Shown here: piece after piece, positions 52,038 through 61,381 of the stretch
Position numbering within the stretch: the stretch's first letter is position 1
Layout: each line of letters begins with the position of its first letter
Translations under genes and position numbers: made by a program
DNA from: Daejeonia sp002484105
Lineage (GTDB): Bacteria; Bacteroidota; Bacteroidia; Flavobacteriales; Weeksellaceae
Reading direction: 5' to 3'
NCBI RefSeq assembly: GCF_051175565.1
Contig: NZ_CP195105.1
Location: 310,001 to 374,000, forward strand
Length of the DNA stretch: 64,000 nt
Notes under the pieces: model-generated
The model's input: only the letters and a program-made list of their open reading frames with translations
Told to the model about the DNA's origin: nothing
Databases searched by the model: none

Positions 52038-54650
52038 TTAGAATCTATACGAAATTGATGCAGACCATGTTCTTCCGAAACCAAAATAAACCTGATTTCC
52101 GGTGGCAATTCCTTTATAGGTATAGCCTAGCTGATCGTACGTAAGTTTCTGCGTATTGTTGCTTCCGTCTCTAAGTTTGCTTGGAGCTTCGTCTGTAAAA
52201 ATACTGGACTTTCCATCAGAGAGATAATAGGTATCAAATACGTTATAAATATTACCTGTAATAACCAGTTTATTATTGTTATTTAAGGTAAATGTATAGG
52301 ATAATCCTAAATCAAAAAGGTTGTAGCTTGGCAATTCCAGCGCTCCTTTTGTTTGCGCAGTGGATGCTTTGGTAATATCAAAAACAGAGTAATAATTGTT
52401 ATAATAGTTCCAGGTTCCGAATACGTTGAGCGCTTTTACCGGAGTTACCGTAAGTCCTAAGGATGCTGTCGTTTGTGCAGCATCAGAAACTTTTATTTTA
52501 TCTATATAAAGGGTTTTGGTACTTTGTCCGTCTTTCGGAATAAAAGGATTGTTGTTTTCGTCAAACAGGCTTCCCGTTGCATTTCCTTTATAGTGCCAGT
52601 CTCCCACGGAAAGCATTCCGTTAATTTCAATAAAATCAACTGGTTTGTAGCTTAGTTCCAGTTCTCCTCCCATATGTACTTCTGTAACTCCTTCGATATT
52701 TGCATAGATATTTTTTACTTCGGTATCGGTCTGATCCTTTAAAGTAAGGTTGGTTATGCGGGTAAATCTGTCTTTCCACTTGGTATAATAGAAGTTAAGA
52801 TTTGCTCTGAATGTTGAACTTCTGAAACCATATCCCAATTCTGCGGAAGAAATTTTTTCATTGGTCAGTTTCGGGTTCAGCACCTGCTGTGAGTTGGGGT
52901 ATACCGAATAATTATTTGGCTGTTTGGAGTAATATCCCAAGTTAACAAATACATTATGATGTGCATTGATATTATAGTTTACACCTCCTTTTGCATTATA
53001 TCCAAAAATATATTTAAAACCTGTTTTGGTATTTACTTTTTGTCCTTGCTGAACGGTTTGAGGAATTTTTACAGTTCCGTCTGGATTTAAAATATCTTGA
53101 TTGACGATCCAGTTGTCTATTCTCTGGAAGCCCTGTTCTGAGATAGATCCCTGTAAGAAAGCCGAAATATTATCTTTAGAGTATTCCAACTGGCCAAAAG
53201 TACCCAACCACATTACTTCTCCGTCGTAGTTTCTGCTCGCGATCTGAGATTTGTCTTTAATCGCTTTTGCAAAAGGATTTGCGGAGCTTACTGGTTTATA
53301 CGATTGAGTAACAGTATATCCTCCCGGTCTGTTTTTATCATTTGTTTCTGTAAACTGAGAATTACCCCAGAATTCTGAAATAAGGCCCGGATGATATCCA
53401 TAGTAGTATCTTCCGTCTAATCCGGCAGAATAATTCCAGTTTGAATTTATTTTATGCTGGAAATTCGTCAGGAAACCATACCAGTCGTGAGAGTTTACAT
53501 GAGATCTTCTCACAAAACCATTGTTTCGGTTTGCCTGTCCGGGAGTTTTATTATCGGCACCAAAGTCTGCAACATGCTGTCCCTGATTCCATGCATAAAT
53601 ATCATCAAAACGTATCAAACCATCAGCGGTTTTAGGCAGGTTATTGATGCTGGTTTTATTGATGCTTCCGAGTACTCCTGTTCCTCCTCCTCTTCCCCAG
53701 GAAGCATAGAGTACTGAAGATAATTTAGATTTTTCATCGATTGTCCAGTCCCAGTTCAGTGACATTACCGGCTTGCTGTAGTAGTTCACCGATTGCGACA
53801 TTTTATCGCCGTTCATGTAGCCCCAGTTCGAATTGTATCTACGGTTTGGTTTGTCTTCCGAACCATATTTAATTAATGTATCAATCGTGCTCTGGTAATT
53901 TTGCATGTGCCACTGAGGAGCTCCGGTAAATGTAAACTGAAAATCATGCTTTTTGTTTGGCTGATATCCTACTGCAAAATAATAGTTGTAGGCTTCAAAA
54001 TCGGATCCGTCTATATAAGTGGCACCTGCCGTTCTTGCCATTAAGAAGGAAGAAGACCATCCTTTTTCGGATTTTCCGGTATTATATGAAAACAACGTCT
54101 TCAGATATCCATCATTACCGAGGCCTACCGTAACGTTACCTTCTCTCTTTTTGTCGGCAGATCGTGTTAAAATATTGATGGTTCCGCCTACAGATGCAAT
54201 AGCCAGTTTGGAAGATCCCAAACCTCTCTGGATCTGCATTGCAGAGGTTACATCGGAAAGTCCGGCCCAGTTGGACCAATATACAGTACCTCCTTCCATA
54301 TCATTTACAGGTACTCCGTTAATCATTACAGCGGTGTTATTTGTATCAAACCCTCTGATGTTCAGACGGCCATCTCCAAACCCTCCTCCACCTTTTGTGG
54401 TGTAGATAGATGGGGTGGTTTTTAAGATCTCCGGAAATTCCTGATTTCCCAGACGCTCAATAATCTGAGCTTCTTTAATAGTAGAAACCGCAACAGGCGT
54501 TTTTCTGTCTTTTGCAATATCGGCAACTCCCGAAAGAACAACTTGTTCAATTTCCTTTGTGTTGGCAGTGTCTTTTACGGACTGTGCATAATACACACTT
54601 GCAGTAGATAGCGAAATCACAGCAAGCATAGATTTTGTGAAAACTTTCAT
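52038..54650 (-). CDS. TonB-dependent outer-membrane receptor
   Basis: 870 residues with a signal peptide (1-22, cleavage after YYAQ). The plug domain (about 40-165) shows TPVAVSTIKEAQIIE, LNIRGFDTNNTAVMINGVPV and GTINILTRSADKK; then come the 22-strand barrel and the C-terminal aromatic residue (SISYRF). No N-terminal CarboxypepD_reg domain is present. The ligand is not predictable; it could be a siderophore or another nutrient. A perfect TTAACAC-type palindrome lies 66 bp upstream of its start. Confidence 0.93.
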   Translation of the reverse strand: MKVFTKSMLAVISLSTASVYYAQSVKDTANTKEIEQVVLSGVADIAKDRKTPVAVSTIKEAQIIERLGNQEFPEILKTTPSIYTTKGGGGFGDGRLNIRGFDTNNTAVMINGVPVNDMEGGTVYWSNWAGLSDVTSAMQIQRGLGSSKLAIASVGGTINILTRSADKKREGNVTVGLGNDGYLKTLFSYNTGKSEKGWSSSFLMARTAGATYIDGSDFEAYNYYFAVGYQPNKKHDFQFTFTGAPQWHMQNYQSTIDTLIKYGSEDKPNRRYNSNWGYMNGDKMSQSVNYYSKPVMSLNWDWTIDEKSKLSSVLYASWGRGGGTGVLGSINKTSINNLPKTADGLIRFDDIYAWNQGQHVADFGADNKTPGQANRNNGFVRRSHVNSHDWYGFLTNFQHKINSNWNYSAGLDGRYYYGYHPGLISEFWGNSQFTETNDKNRPGGYTVTQSYKPVSSANPFAKAIKDKSQIASRNYDGEVMWLGTFGQLEYSKDNISAFLQGSISEQGFQRIDNWIVNQDILNPDGTVKIPQTVQQGQKVNTKTGFKYIFGYNAKGGVNYNINAHHNVFVNLGYYSKQPNNYSVYPNSQQVLNPKLTNEKISSAELGYGFRSSTFRANLNFYYTKWKDRFTRITNLTLKDQTDTEVKNIYANIEGVTEVHMGGELELSYKPVDFIEINGMLSVGDWHYKGNATGSLFDENNNPFIPKDGQSTKTLYIDKIKVSDAAQTTASLGLTVTPVKALNVFGTWNYYNNYYSVFDITKASTAQTKGALELPSYNLFDLGLSYTFTLNNNNKLVITGNIYNVFDTYYLSDGKSSIFTDEAPSKLRDGSNNTQKLTYDQLGYTYKGIATGNQVYFGFGRTWSASISYRF

Positions 54651-54715
54651 ATCTTTAATTTAGATTTATTTCCTTTTATTTCTGCTGCAAAAGTCGCAAA
54701 TATTTCCTTAACTAA

Positions 54716-54734
54716 TGTTAACACTGTGTTAACA
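54716..54734. promoter_or_regulatory. 19-bp perfect palindrome upstream of the receptor gene
   Basis: TGTTAACAC-T-GTGTTAACA. The half-site TTAACAC also occurs inverted at 2377-2401. It lies between nadC and the receptor gene, 66-84 bp before the receptor start. A regulator-binding site is inferred; no T run supports a terminator. Confidence 0.5.
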
Positions 54735-54738
54735 AATC

Positions 54739-55602
54739 CTATTCATGTATCGCCTTGAGACTCAGATCTATATTGCTTACAGAATGTGTCAGAGCGCCCG
54801 CAGAAATGTAATTTACGCCCGTTGCGGCAATAGTTTTTAACATATCCCGGGTGACTCCTCCGGACGCTTCCGTTTCGCATTTTCCATTGATAATTTCCAC
54901 CGCCTTTTTCATGATATCAGGGCTCATATTGTCCAGCATAATGCGGTCCGCACCGGCAGCCAGTGCTTCCTTTACTTCATCCAGATTCCGGGTTTCCACT
55001 TCAATTTTCAGGTTCAGGTTCTTTTCTACAATATAGGCTCTCGCTGCTCTCACCGCATTGGTGATGCTTCCGTTGTAGTCGATATGGTTGTCTTTGAGCA
55101 TGATCATGTCATACAGCCCGAAACGGTGGTTGGTGCCACCGCCTATGGCCACGGCCCATTTCTCGCAGAGACGGAAGTTGGGAGTTGTCTTGCGCGTGTC
55201 CAGAAGTTTGGTTTTGGTTCCAACGAGTCTTGCATCCCATTCGTGTGTCATGGTGGCAATACCGCTCATGCGCTGCATGCAGTTCAGTACCAGCCTTTCG
55301 GTCTGGAGTATGCTTTGCGCCTTTCCGGTTACGGTAAAGGCTATATCTCCTTTTTTTGCCTGTTCGCCGTCATGTATGATGATGTCTGTTTTCAGATCTT
55401 TGTCAAAGGTTGTAAAGATCATTTCGGCAAGTTCCACTCCGGCAAGGATGCAGTCTTCTTTCACCAGAAGCCGGGCACTCTGCACCAGACCGGGCGGGAT
55501 GGTGGACAGCGTGGAATGGTCTCCGTCGCGTATGTCTTCTTCAAGAGCCGATTTTATAAATTGTTTCAGAGCTTTGTCGGTAATGTATGCTGGTCTTTTC
55601 AT
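54739..55602 (-). CDS. nadC: Nicotinate-nucleotide pyrophosphorylase (carboxylating)
   Basis: 287 residues from ATG 55602, the family's usual length; an upstream ATG at 55647 overlaps the nadB stop (ATGA) and would add 15 residues. Landmarks: EEDIRDGDHST near the N-terminus, RKTTPNFR with substrate-binding Arg, VEVETRNLDE and MLDNMSPDIMKKAV. It converts quinolinate and PRPP to nicotinate mononucleotide, following the product of nadB. Confidence 0.95.
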   Translation of the reverse strand: MKRPAYITDKALKQFIKSALEEDIRDGDHSTLSTIPPGLVQSARLLVKEDCILAGVELAEMIFTTFDKDLKTDIIIHDGEQAKKGDIAFTVTGKAQSILQTERLVLNCMQRMSGIATMTHEWDARLVGTKTKLLDTRKTTPNFRLCEKWAVAIGGGTNHRFGLYDMIMLKDNHIDYNGSITNAVRAARAYIVEKNLNLKIEVETRNLDEVKEALAAGADRIMLDNMSPDIMKKAVEIINGKCETEASGGVTRDMLKTIAATGVNYISAGALTHSVSNIDLSLKAIHE

Positions 55603-55643
55603 TGTTTTGGTATGTGGTCTGTTGTTCTGATGTGGGGAAACAT

Positions 55644-57254
55644 TCATTTCTTTGGCAAATCTGTCCGGATCAGGGGCTTGTTTGCCAGATCTTTGTTGTA
55701 GAATGCACCTTTGTTTTCTTTCATCTGAAGTGAATGTTTGATGATGAGATACGAAACATTCACCAGATTCCGCAGCTCGGAAAGCTCGGGGGATATCTGG
55801 GAGTATTTGTAAAGTTCGGTAACGGCTTCAAAAATTTCCCGCTGTTTTCTTCTGGCGATATCAAGTCTTTCGTTACTGCGGACAATCCCCACAAGATCGC
55901 TCATCATTTCCTGAAGCTGCCTGCGGAAGTATTTGATCATTACTTTCTCTTCCATTACTTTCATGCCTTCTTCGTTCCATTCGGGTATGGCTTTCAGGTC
56001 GTCAAAATTGAATGCGTTTTCCTGTAGAAGCGCTACCGTTTTCATGGCAGCATTGTGTCCGAAAACCAGTCCTTCGAGGAGGGAATTGGAGGCCAGTCTG
56101 TTGGCACCGTGAAGGCCAGAGTTTGTACATTCGCCCACGGCAAAAAGATTTCTGATGGAAGACTGTCCGTCGCGGTCGATTTCGATGCCGCCCATCAGGT
56201 AATGACATGCCGGTACTACAGGAATCAGCTGCCGGAAGGGATCAATACCTTCGTCAAGACATTTCCTGTAGATATTCGGAAAATGTTCACAGAATTTTTG
56301 CTGGTCCATGTGTGTGCAGTCGAGCCCTACATAGTCGTCACCGGAGATTTTCATCTCATTGTCAATGGCACGTGCAACAATATCACGCGATGCCAGCTCT
56401 TCCCGTTCGTCATATTTATGCATAAACGGCTTTCCGTCTTTTGTGCAGAGTTTGGCGCCGTCGCCACGTACAGCTTCGGATATCAGAAACAGCATTCCTT
56501 CGTGTTTCGAGTACATGGCGGTGGGATGAAACTGGTAATACTGCATATTGCTTACCTTGCCCCGAGCACGGTGTACAAAGGCAATACCGTCTCCTGTGGC
56601 AATAATCGGGTTGGTGGTGTTTTTATAGACATGTCCGGCACCGCCGGTTGCTACAAGTGTGATTTTTGCCGTGATTCTTTTTACCGACTTTGTCTTTTCA
56701 TCGAGAATATAAGCGCCATAACACGAGATATCTTCATAATGATTTTCCTTGCCCGGCACATGGTGTTGTGTAATCAGGTCGACAACATAATGGTGGTCGA
56801 GAATTTCGATATTCGGAGATTTTCGTGCTGTTTCCAGGAGCGCGCGTTCTATTTCGAATCCGGTGATGTCCTTGTGATGGACAATGCGGTTTTCGGTGTG
56901 CCCGCCTTCACGGCCCAGTTTGTACTGTCCGCCTTTTTCTTTGTCAAAATGGGTACCCCAGTCAATCAGTTCATGAAAGCGGTCTGGTCCTTCTTTTACG
57001 ACCATTTCTACAATGTTGCGTTTGTTTTCGCCATCGCCGGCACGCATCGTATCTTCAATGTGCTTTTCGAAATTGTCTTTGGAAAAGTCGGTGACAACAG
57101 CCAGTCCGCCTTGTGCATATTTGGTGTTGCTTTCGTCTTCATCGGCTTTGGTGACGATAATGATTCTTGTATCGGGAAGTTTTTCGGAGATCTTAATGGC
57201 ATACGAAAGTCCCGATATTCCGGAACCGATGACAAGAACGTCTGTTTTTACCAT
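55644..57254 (-). CDS. nadB: L-aspartate oxidase
   Basis: 536 residues. FAD motif VIGSGISGLSYAI at 7-19, SNTKYAQGGLAVV near 44, HTENRIVHHKD near 120 and GGIEIDRDGQ near 350 follow the NadB/flavoprotein subunit order. It oxidises aspartate to iminoaspartate for NAD synthesis. Joined to nadC; nadA is not in the window. Confidence 0.96.
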   Translation of the reverse strand: MVKTDVLVIGSGISGLSYAIKISEKLPDTRIIIVTKADEDESNTKYAQGGLAVVTDFSKDNFEKHIEDTMRAGDGENKRNIVEMVVKEGPDRFHELIDWGTHFDKEKGGQYKLGREGGHTENRIVHHKDITGFEIERALLETARKSPNIEILDHHYVVDLITQHHVPGKENHYEDISCYGAYILDEKTKSVKRITAKITLVATGGAGHVYKNTTNPIIATGDGIAFVHRARGKVSNMQYYQFHPTAMYSKHEGMLFLISEAVRGDGAKLCTKDGKPFMHKYDEREELASRDIVARAIDNEMKISGDDYVGLDCTHMDQQKFCEHFPNIYRKCLDEGIDPFRQLIPVVPACHYLMGGIEIDRDGQSSIRNLFAVGECTNSGLHGANRLASNSLLEGLVFGHNAAMKTVALLQENAFNFDDLKAIPEWNEEGMKVMEEKVMIKYFRRQLQEMMSDLVGIVRSNERLDIARRKQREIFEAVTELYKYSQISPELSELRNLVNVSYLIIKHSLQMKENKGAFYNKDLANKPLIRTDLPKK

Positions 57255-57280
57255 AGCAGTAAGTTAAGAATTTTATTTTC

Positions 57281-57288
57281 CAAAAGTA
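57281..57288 (-). promoter_or_regulatory. -7 box of nadB-nadC
   Basis: TACTTTTG on the minus strand fits TAnnTTTG, 26 nt before the nadB ATG. No clear -33 element. Confidence 0.5.
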
Positions 57289-57346
57289 AAAAACAAAAAT
57301 CAGAATTCCGGAAAATACACCCTGAAATTACTGTTTTAAGGAATGT

Positions 57347-57829
57347 TTACGATCCGAAAAGTCCGTCGTGATCAGGATTTTCAAAATAAGTATCTATGCT
57401 CAGCAGGTCGCATTTAGATGCTGCTACGGCAAGACGGTCGCAGCATTCGTTTTCGGGATGTCCGTTATGTCCCTTTATCCAGTGAAAATGCGGTTTATAC
57501 TTCACAAACAGCGGATAAAAGCGTTTCCAAAGATCGGGGTTCTTTACTTTTGTAAATCCTTTTTTCACCCATCCATACAGCCATTTCTGGTTGATGGCAT
57601 CTGCAACATATTTGCTGTCTGTATAGATGTGGATGTCGTGTCCTTCGGAACGGATATTCTCCAGAGCGGTAATTACGGCAAGCAGTTCCATCCTGTTGTT
57701 GGTGGTTTTGCGAAAGCCCTGTGAGAAAGTCTTTTCGTAATGCTTTTCCGGAACACGCATCAGTATTCCGTAGCCTCCTTTGCCGGGGTTGCCACTGCAG
57801 GCACCGTCGGTATAGATTTCTATCTTCAT
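57347..57829 (-). CDS. rnhA: Ribonuclease HI
   Basis: 160 residues. IYTDGACSGNPGKGGYG with the first catalytic Asp, TNNRMELLAV with Glu, IYTDSKYV with the second Asp, and a C-terminal HNGHPENECCDRLA with His and Asp. It degrades RNA in RNA-DNA hybrids. It lies 27 bp downstream of dnaB on the same strand. Confidence 0.97.
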   Translation of the reverse strand: MKIEIYTDGACSGNPGKGGYGILMRVPEKHYEKTFSQGFRKTTNNRMELLAVITALENIRSEGHDIHIYTDSKYVADAINQKWLYGWVKKGFTKVKNPDLWKRFYPLFVKYKPHFHWIKGHNGHPENECCDRLAVAASKCDLLSIDTYFENPDHDGLFGS

Positions 57830-57856
57830 GGGAATAATTGCGGTTTATAATCTGGG

Positions 57857-59446
57857 TCAGAAGGGCATATCGTCATCTTCAAAATCATTCATCGAAGAGC
57901 CGGAAAGACCGGAAAAATCATTCGGAGGGAGATCAAATGCGGCCGACGGATCTATGCTTGCAGAAATTTTGTCAAAACCTCCGTTGGCGTCCTGATTGCC
58001 AAAGTTCGACTCCTGATAGCCGTAGCTTCCGGCCAACGGATCGAGGTCTGCAAATTTTGCAATATTCTTGAAAAACGAAAGACGTACATCTGCCGTTGCG
58101 CCGTTTCGGTGTTTGGCAATAATCAGCTCTGCCTGATTTTCGGTACTGGTTTCTTCCCCTTCGGGATCATTGTCCCAGGTGGCAATTTTATAGTATTCCG
58201 GACGGAAGATAAAGGAGACGATATCTGCATCCTGCTCGATAGCTCCGGACTCCCTGAGATCGGAGAGCTGCGGCCTTTTTCCGGGGCGCGACTCTACGGT
58301 TCGGGAAAGCTGCGAAAGTGCAATGACAGGTACATTGAGTTCTTTGGCGATGGCTTTCAGGGACCGGGAGATTGTGGCAATTTCCTGCTCACGGTTTCCG
58401 CCTTTTCCTCCACTGTTGGCGGTCATCAGCTGCAGGTAGTCCACCATGATGATCCTTACACCGTGCTGCATGACCAGCCGGCGGCACTTTGCACGAAAGT
58501 CAAAGACTGACAGCGAAGGGGTTTCATCAATATAAAGCGGTGCATTTTCGAGTTCTGTAACATTCGCGAAAAGGCGGGTCCATTCTTCTTCGGTCAGGGT
58601 TCCTTTTCGAAGTTTCTCGGAAGAAATTTTGGTTTCTGAGGCTATCATTCGGGTAATCAGCTGTACGGAAGCCATCTCGAGGGAGAACAAAGCCAGTGGA
58701 ATTTTGTGTTCTACAGCGATATTGCGCGCCATAGACAGCAGGAAGGCTGTTTTCCCCATCGCCGGACGTGCTGCGATAATGATGAGGTCGGAAGACTGCC
58801 AGCCGCCTGTTTCCTTGTCTAATGCAGAAAATCCGGAAGGAACACCGGAAAGTCCCTGCTTGTCCTTCAGTGAAACAATGGTTTCGATGGCTTGTTTTAC
58901 GAGTGAATTGGCGGTATCAAATCCTTTTTTGATGGTGCCGTTGGTGATTTCGAAAAAAGACTGCTCGGTTTTGTCCAACAGTTCGAAAACGTCGGTACTT
59001 TCTTTATAAGAATTGTCAATCACATTGGCCGAAACGTTGATCAGGCTTCTGAGAATAAATTTTTCCAGAACAACACGCACATGATATTCGATGTGTGCAC
59101 TGGAAGAAACCCCCATCGTCAGGTCGATGATATAATGATCTCCACCGGCAGCACTCAGGTTGCCTTCTTTCTTCAGTTCCTGGATCACCGTCATCAGGTC
59201 GACAGGCAGGTTGCCTTCGAAAAGCTTTACAATGGCAGCAAAAATCACCTGATGTCGGGGGTCATAGAAAACTTCAGGTTTCAGCAGGTCGATGGAATAG
59301 TCCAGACCTTTTTTGTCTATGAGAAAGGTACCGATTACCAACCGTTCGATATCGACTGCGTTGGGAGGCAGCTTGCCCTGCGAAATGGAAAGTTCTTTTG
59401 CAAAGTTTCCGTGTACCAGTGATGAAAGTGAATCTTTCTGAGTCAT
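57857..59446 (-). CDS. dnaB: Replicative DNA helicase DnaB
   Basis: 529 residues. An N-terminal DnaB domain (about 25-125: PPNAVDIERLVIGTFLIDKK) precedes the RecA-like ATPase with Walker A ARPAMGKTAFLL near residue 230, IMVDYLQLM near 335 and the arginine-finger region RESGAIEQDAD. The C-terminal ~60 residues are a low-complexity acidic extension. No intein is present. It unwinds DNA at the replication fork. Confidence 0.97.
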   Translation of the reverse strand: MTQKDSLSSLVHGNFAKELSISQGKLPPNAVDIERLVIGTFLIDKKGLDYSIDLLKPEVFYDPRHQVIFAAIVKLFEGNLPVDLMTVIQELKKEGNLSAAGGDHYIIDLTMGVSSSAHIEYHVRVVLEKFILRSLINVSANVIDNSYKESTDVFELLDKTEQSFFEITNGTIKKGFDTANSLVKQAIETIVSLKDKQGLSGVPSGFSALDKETGGWQSSDLIIIAARPAMGKTAFLLSMARNIAVEHKIPLALFSLEMASVQLITRMIASETKISSEKLRKGTLTEEEWTRLFANVTELENAPLYIDETPSLSVFDFRAKCRRLVMQHGVRIIMVDYLQLMTANSGGKGGNREQEIATISRSLKAIAKELNVPVIALSQLSRTVESRPGKRPQLSDLRESGAIEQDADIVSFIFRPEYYKIATWDNDPEGEETSTENQAELIIAKHRNGATADVRLSFFKNIAKFADLDPLAGSYGYQESNFGNQDANGGFDKISASIDPSAAFDLPPNDFSGLSGSSMNDFEDDDMPF

Positions 59447-59450
59447 GGGA

Positions 59451-59458
59451 CAAAGATA
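59451..59458 (-). promoter_or_regulatory. -7 box directly before dnaB
   Basis: TATCTTTG, four bases (TCCC) before the start codon, which implies a leaderless or nearly leaderless transcript. Confidence 0.5.
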
Positions 59459-59574
59459 AGTTTTTGAATAATTTCAGACGAAGATGTGCATAAAAAATCA
59501 CGATTCCTGCAAAGTGCTTTAAAAACAAGTTTCGAGCGTAATTCTGCAATGTGGATAAGTTTGCTGATGGTATT

Positions 59575-60810
59575 TTAATACTGCATTTTTCTGAGTTTCG
59601 GGTTGGAAGATCCGACGATCAGGGCAATCAGCAAAGTCATCGATCCGCCGAAAACCACAGAGCGCACCACACCCAGAAGTTTGGCGGCCAGACCGCTTTC
59701 AAACTGCCCCATTTCGTTGCTGGACATGATGAAAATGGAATTGACACTCAGTACGCGTCCGCGCATATTGTCAGGGGTCTTAAGCTGGACGATGGTGCCG
59801 CGGATAACCACCGAAACACCGTCGAGCATCCCGCTCAGCATCAGGAAAAAGAACGAAAGCCAGTAGATTCTTGACAGCCCGAATCCTATGATGCACAATC
59901 CGAATCCGGCCACTACGGCAAGCAGAATCCTGCCCTGGTTTCTGCGTAAGGGAATCATGGAAAGTGTCAGGATGATGATGGCGGAACCGACATCTGAAGC
60001 TGCATTCAGCAGACCAAGACCTTCAACACCGACCTTCAGAACCTCTTCCACATACACCGGAATCAGCGCCACAGCACCACCGAAGAGTACGGCGAACATG
60101 TCCAGGCAAAGAGCTCCCAGAATTTCCTTGGTCTTATAAATATAGCTGATCCCTTCGCGGATGCTTTCTTTGATGTTGACTTCCTCTTTTTTGAGTTTGG
60201 AAGGTTGCCTGTTTAATCTGAAAAAGAAAAATGAAGCCACCAGCAGCAGTGAAATAATCACCACCAATGTCCATTTGATCGTGATTAATGCAATCAGGAA
60301 ACCGCCCAGGGCGTGGCCGCTGATGGAAGATCCCAAAAATGTTGCCTGGTTGAGCGTGATGGCATTCGGAAGACTGGACTTACTGACAATTCCCGGAATC
60401 ATGGAAGGCACCAGCGGCCCGAGAAAAGCGCGGGCTATTCCCGTAAAGAAAATGACACCATATATATAAAAGGTGATCTGATGCCCCGTAAAGTGAAGTT
60501 CAATATTTGCAAATGCCGGAACCAGCAACAGGCTGATGAGGAACACATAAGCGTAGTTACAGATAATCAGAAGTTTCTTTTTCTCGCTCATATCAATAAC
60601 ATGTCCCGCATACAGCGCACTGGTCACTGCCGGAATCACTTCCGAAAGCCCAATCAGCCCGATGGAGAAAGGATCTTTGGTGAGCTGATACACCCACCAG
60701 CCCAAAAGCGTAGCGAGCATCCTGAATGCCAGAACGATAAAAAATCTTCCCATAAGAAGATTCCGAAATTCTTTAATCTTCAGTGTTTTGATTGGTTCCA
60801 GCGAAATCAT
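59575..60810 (-). CDS. Major facilitator superfamily transporter
   Basis: 411 residues with 12 predicted membrane helices. The order and sequence MGRFFIVLAFRMLATLLGWWVYQLT, GLIGLSEVIPAV and LNQATFLGSSISGHALGG fit the MFS_3/enterobactin-exporter (EntS-like) drug-efflux subgroup. The substrate is unknown. Lone gene, divergent from the SMR gene. Confidence 0.9.
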   Translation of the reverse strand: MISLEPIKTLKIKEFRNLLMGRFFIVLAFRMLATLLGWWVYQLTKDPFSIGLIGLSEVIPAVTSALYAGHVIDMSEKKKLLIICNYAYVFLISLLLVPAFANIELHFTGHQITFYIYGVIFFTGIARAFLGPLVPSMIPGIVSKSSLPNAITLNQATFLGSSISGHALGGFLIALITIKWTLVVIISLLLVASFFFFRLNRQPSKLKKEEVNIKESIREGISYIYKTKEILGALCLDMFAVLFGGAVALIPVYVEEVLKVGVEGLGLLNAASDVGSAIIILTLSMIPLRRNQGRILLAVVAGFGLCIIGFGLSRIYWLSFFFLMLSGMLDGVSVVIRGTIVQLKTPDNMRGRVLSVNSIFIMSSNEMGQFESGLAAKLLGVVRSVVFGGSMTLLIALIVGSSNPKLRKMQY

Positions 60811-60814
60811 TTTG

Positions 60815-60822
60815 CAAATGTA
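60815..60822 (-). promoter_or_regulatory. -7 box directly before the MFS gene
   Basis: TACATTTG, four bases (CAAA) before the start codon; leaderless arrangement. Confidence 0.5.
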
Positions 60823-60870
60823 AAAGAATATTTTTCTGATTTTATTTTCAAAACGATATATTTACATATT

Positions 60871-61206
60871 ATGAACTGGATTATTCTGATTATTGCCGGT
60901 CTCTTTGAAACCGGTTTTGCCACTTGTCTCGGCAAAGCGCAGGAAACATCGGGCAGGGAGAGTTTTTTCTGGTGGGCGGGTTTTGTTATGTGTCTTGTTA
61001 TGTCAATGTTTTTGATGTTCAAGGCTATTTCCGGGCAGGGAGCCATTCCCATTGGTACGGCCTATGCTGTCTGGACGGGTATTGGTGCTGTGGGCGGAGT
61101 GCTGATGGGTATTTTGCTTTTTCATGAACCGGCAACATTCTGGCGCATGTTTTTTGTAGTCACGCTGATTGCTTCTGTTGTTGGGCTGAAGATGGTAAGC
61201 CACTGA
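60871..61206 (+). CDS. Small multidrug resistance protein, SugE/Gdx type
   Basis: 111 residues from ATG 60871; the long open frame upstream is antisense to the MFS gene. Four membrane helices. The start NWIILIIAGLFETGFA has the essential Glu13, and GTAYAVWTGIGAVGG is the SugE/Gdx signature, so it is more likely a guanidinium exporter than an EmrE-type pump. No guanidine riboswitch was recognised in front. Confidence 0.9.
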   Translation: MNWIILIIAGLFETGFATCLGKAQETSGRESFFWWAGFVMCLVMSMFLMFKAISGQGAIPIGTAYAVWTGIGAVGGVLMGILLFHEPATFWRMFFVVTLIASVVGLKMVSH

Positions 61207-61381
61207 TCCAGAATATGAAATTTTCAGGTTTTCTCAGCGCATCAAAATTCAGCAAAGATGATTTTATAAGGAGATAAAAAAATTCCGGTAAAATTTTAAA
61301 CCAGCTCTTAAACAACCTCTTACTTCTTTTTCTTTCACAGCAGGAGTCAAGAAAAGGCTAGCAGGAAAAACATTTTGAATT

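Noticed and set aside
56055..57371. A 438-residue plus-strand reading frame
   Set aside because: Antisense to nadB; no domain and no promoter.
60313..60870. N-terminal extension of the SMR protein
   Set aside because: The first 186 codons are antisense to the MFS gene; the SugE/Gdx family starts at ATG 60871.
60823..60870. Guanidine riboswitch before the Gdx-like gene
   Set aside because: The 60-bp space is AT-rich and lacks the conserved guanidine-aptamer motifs.
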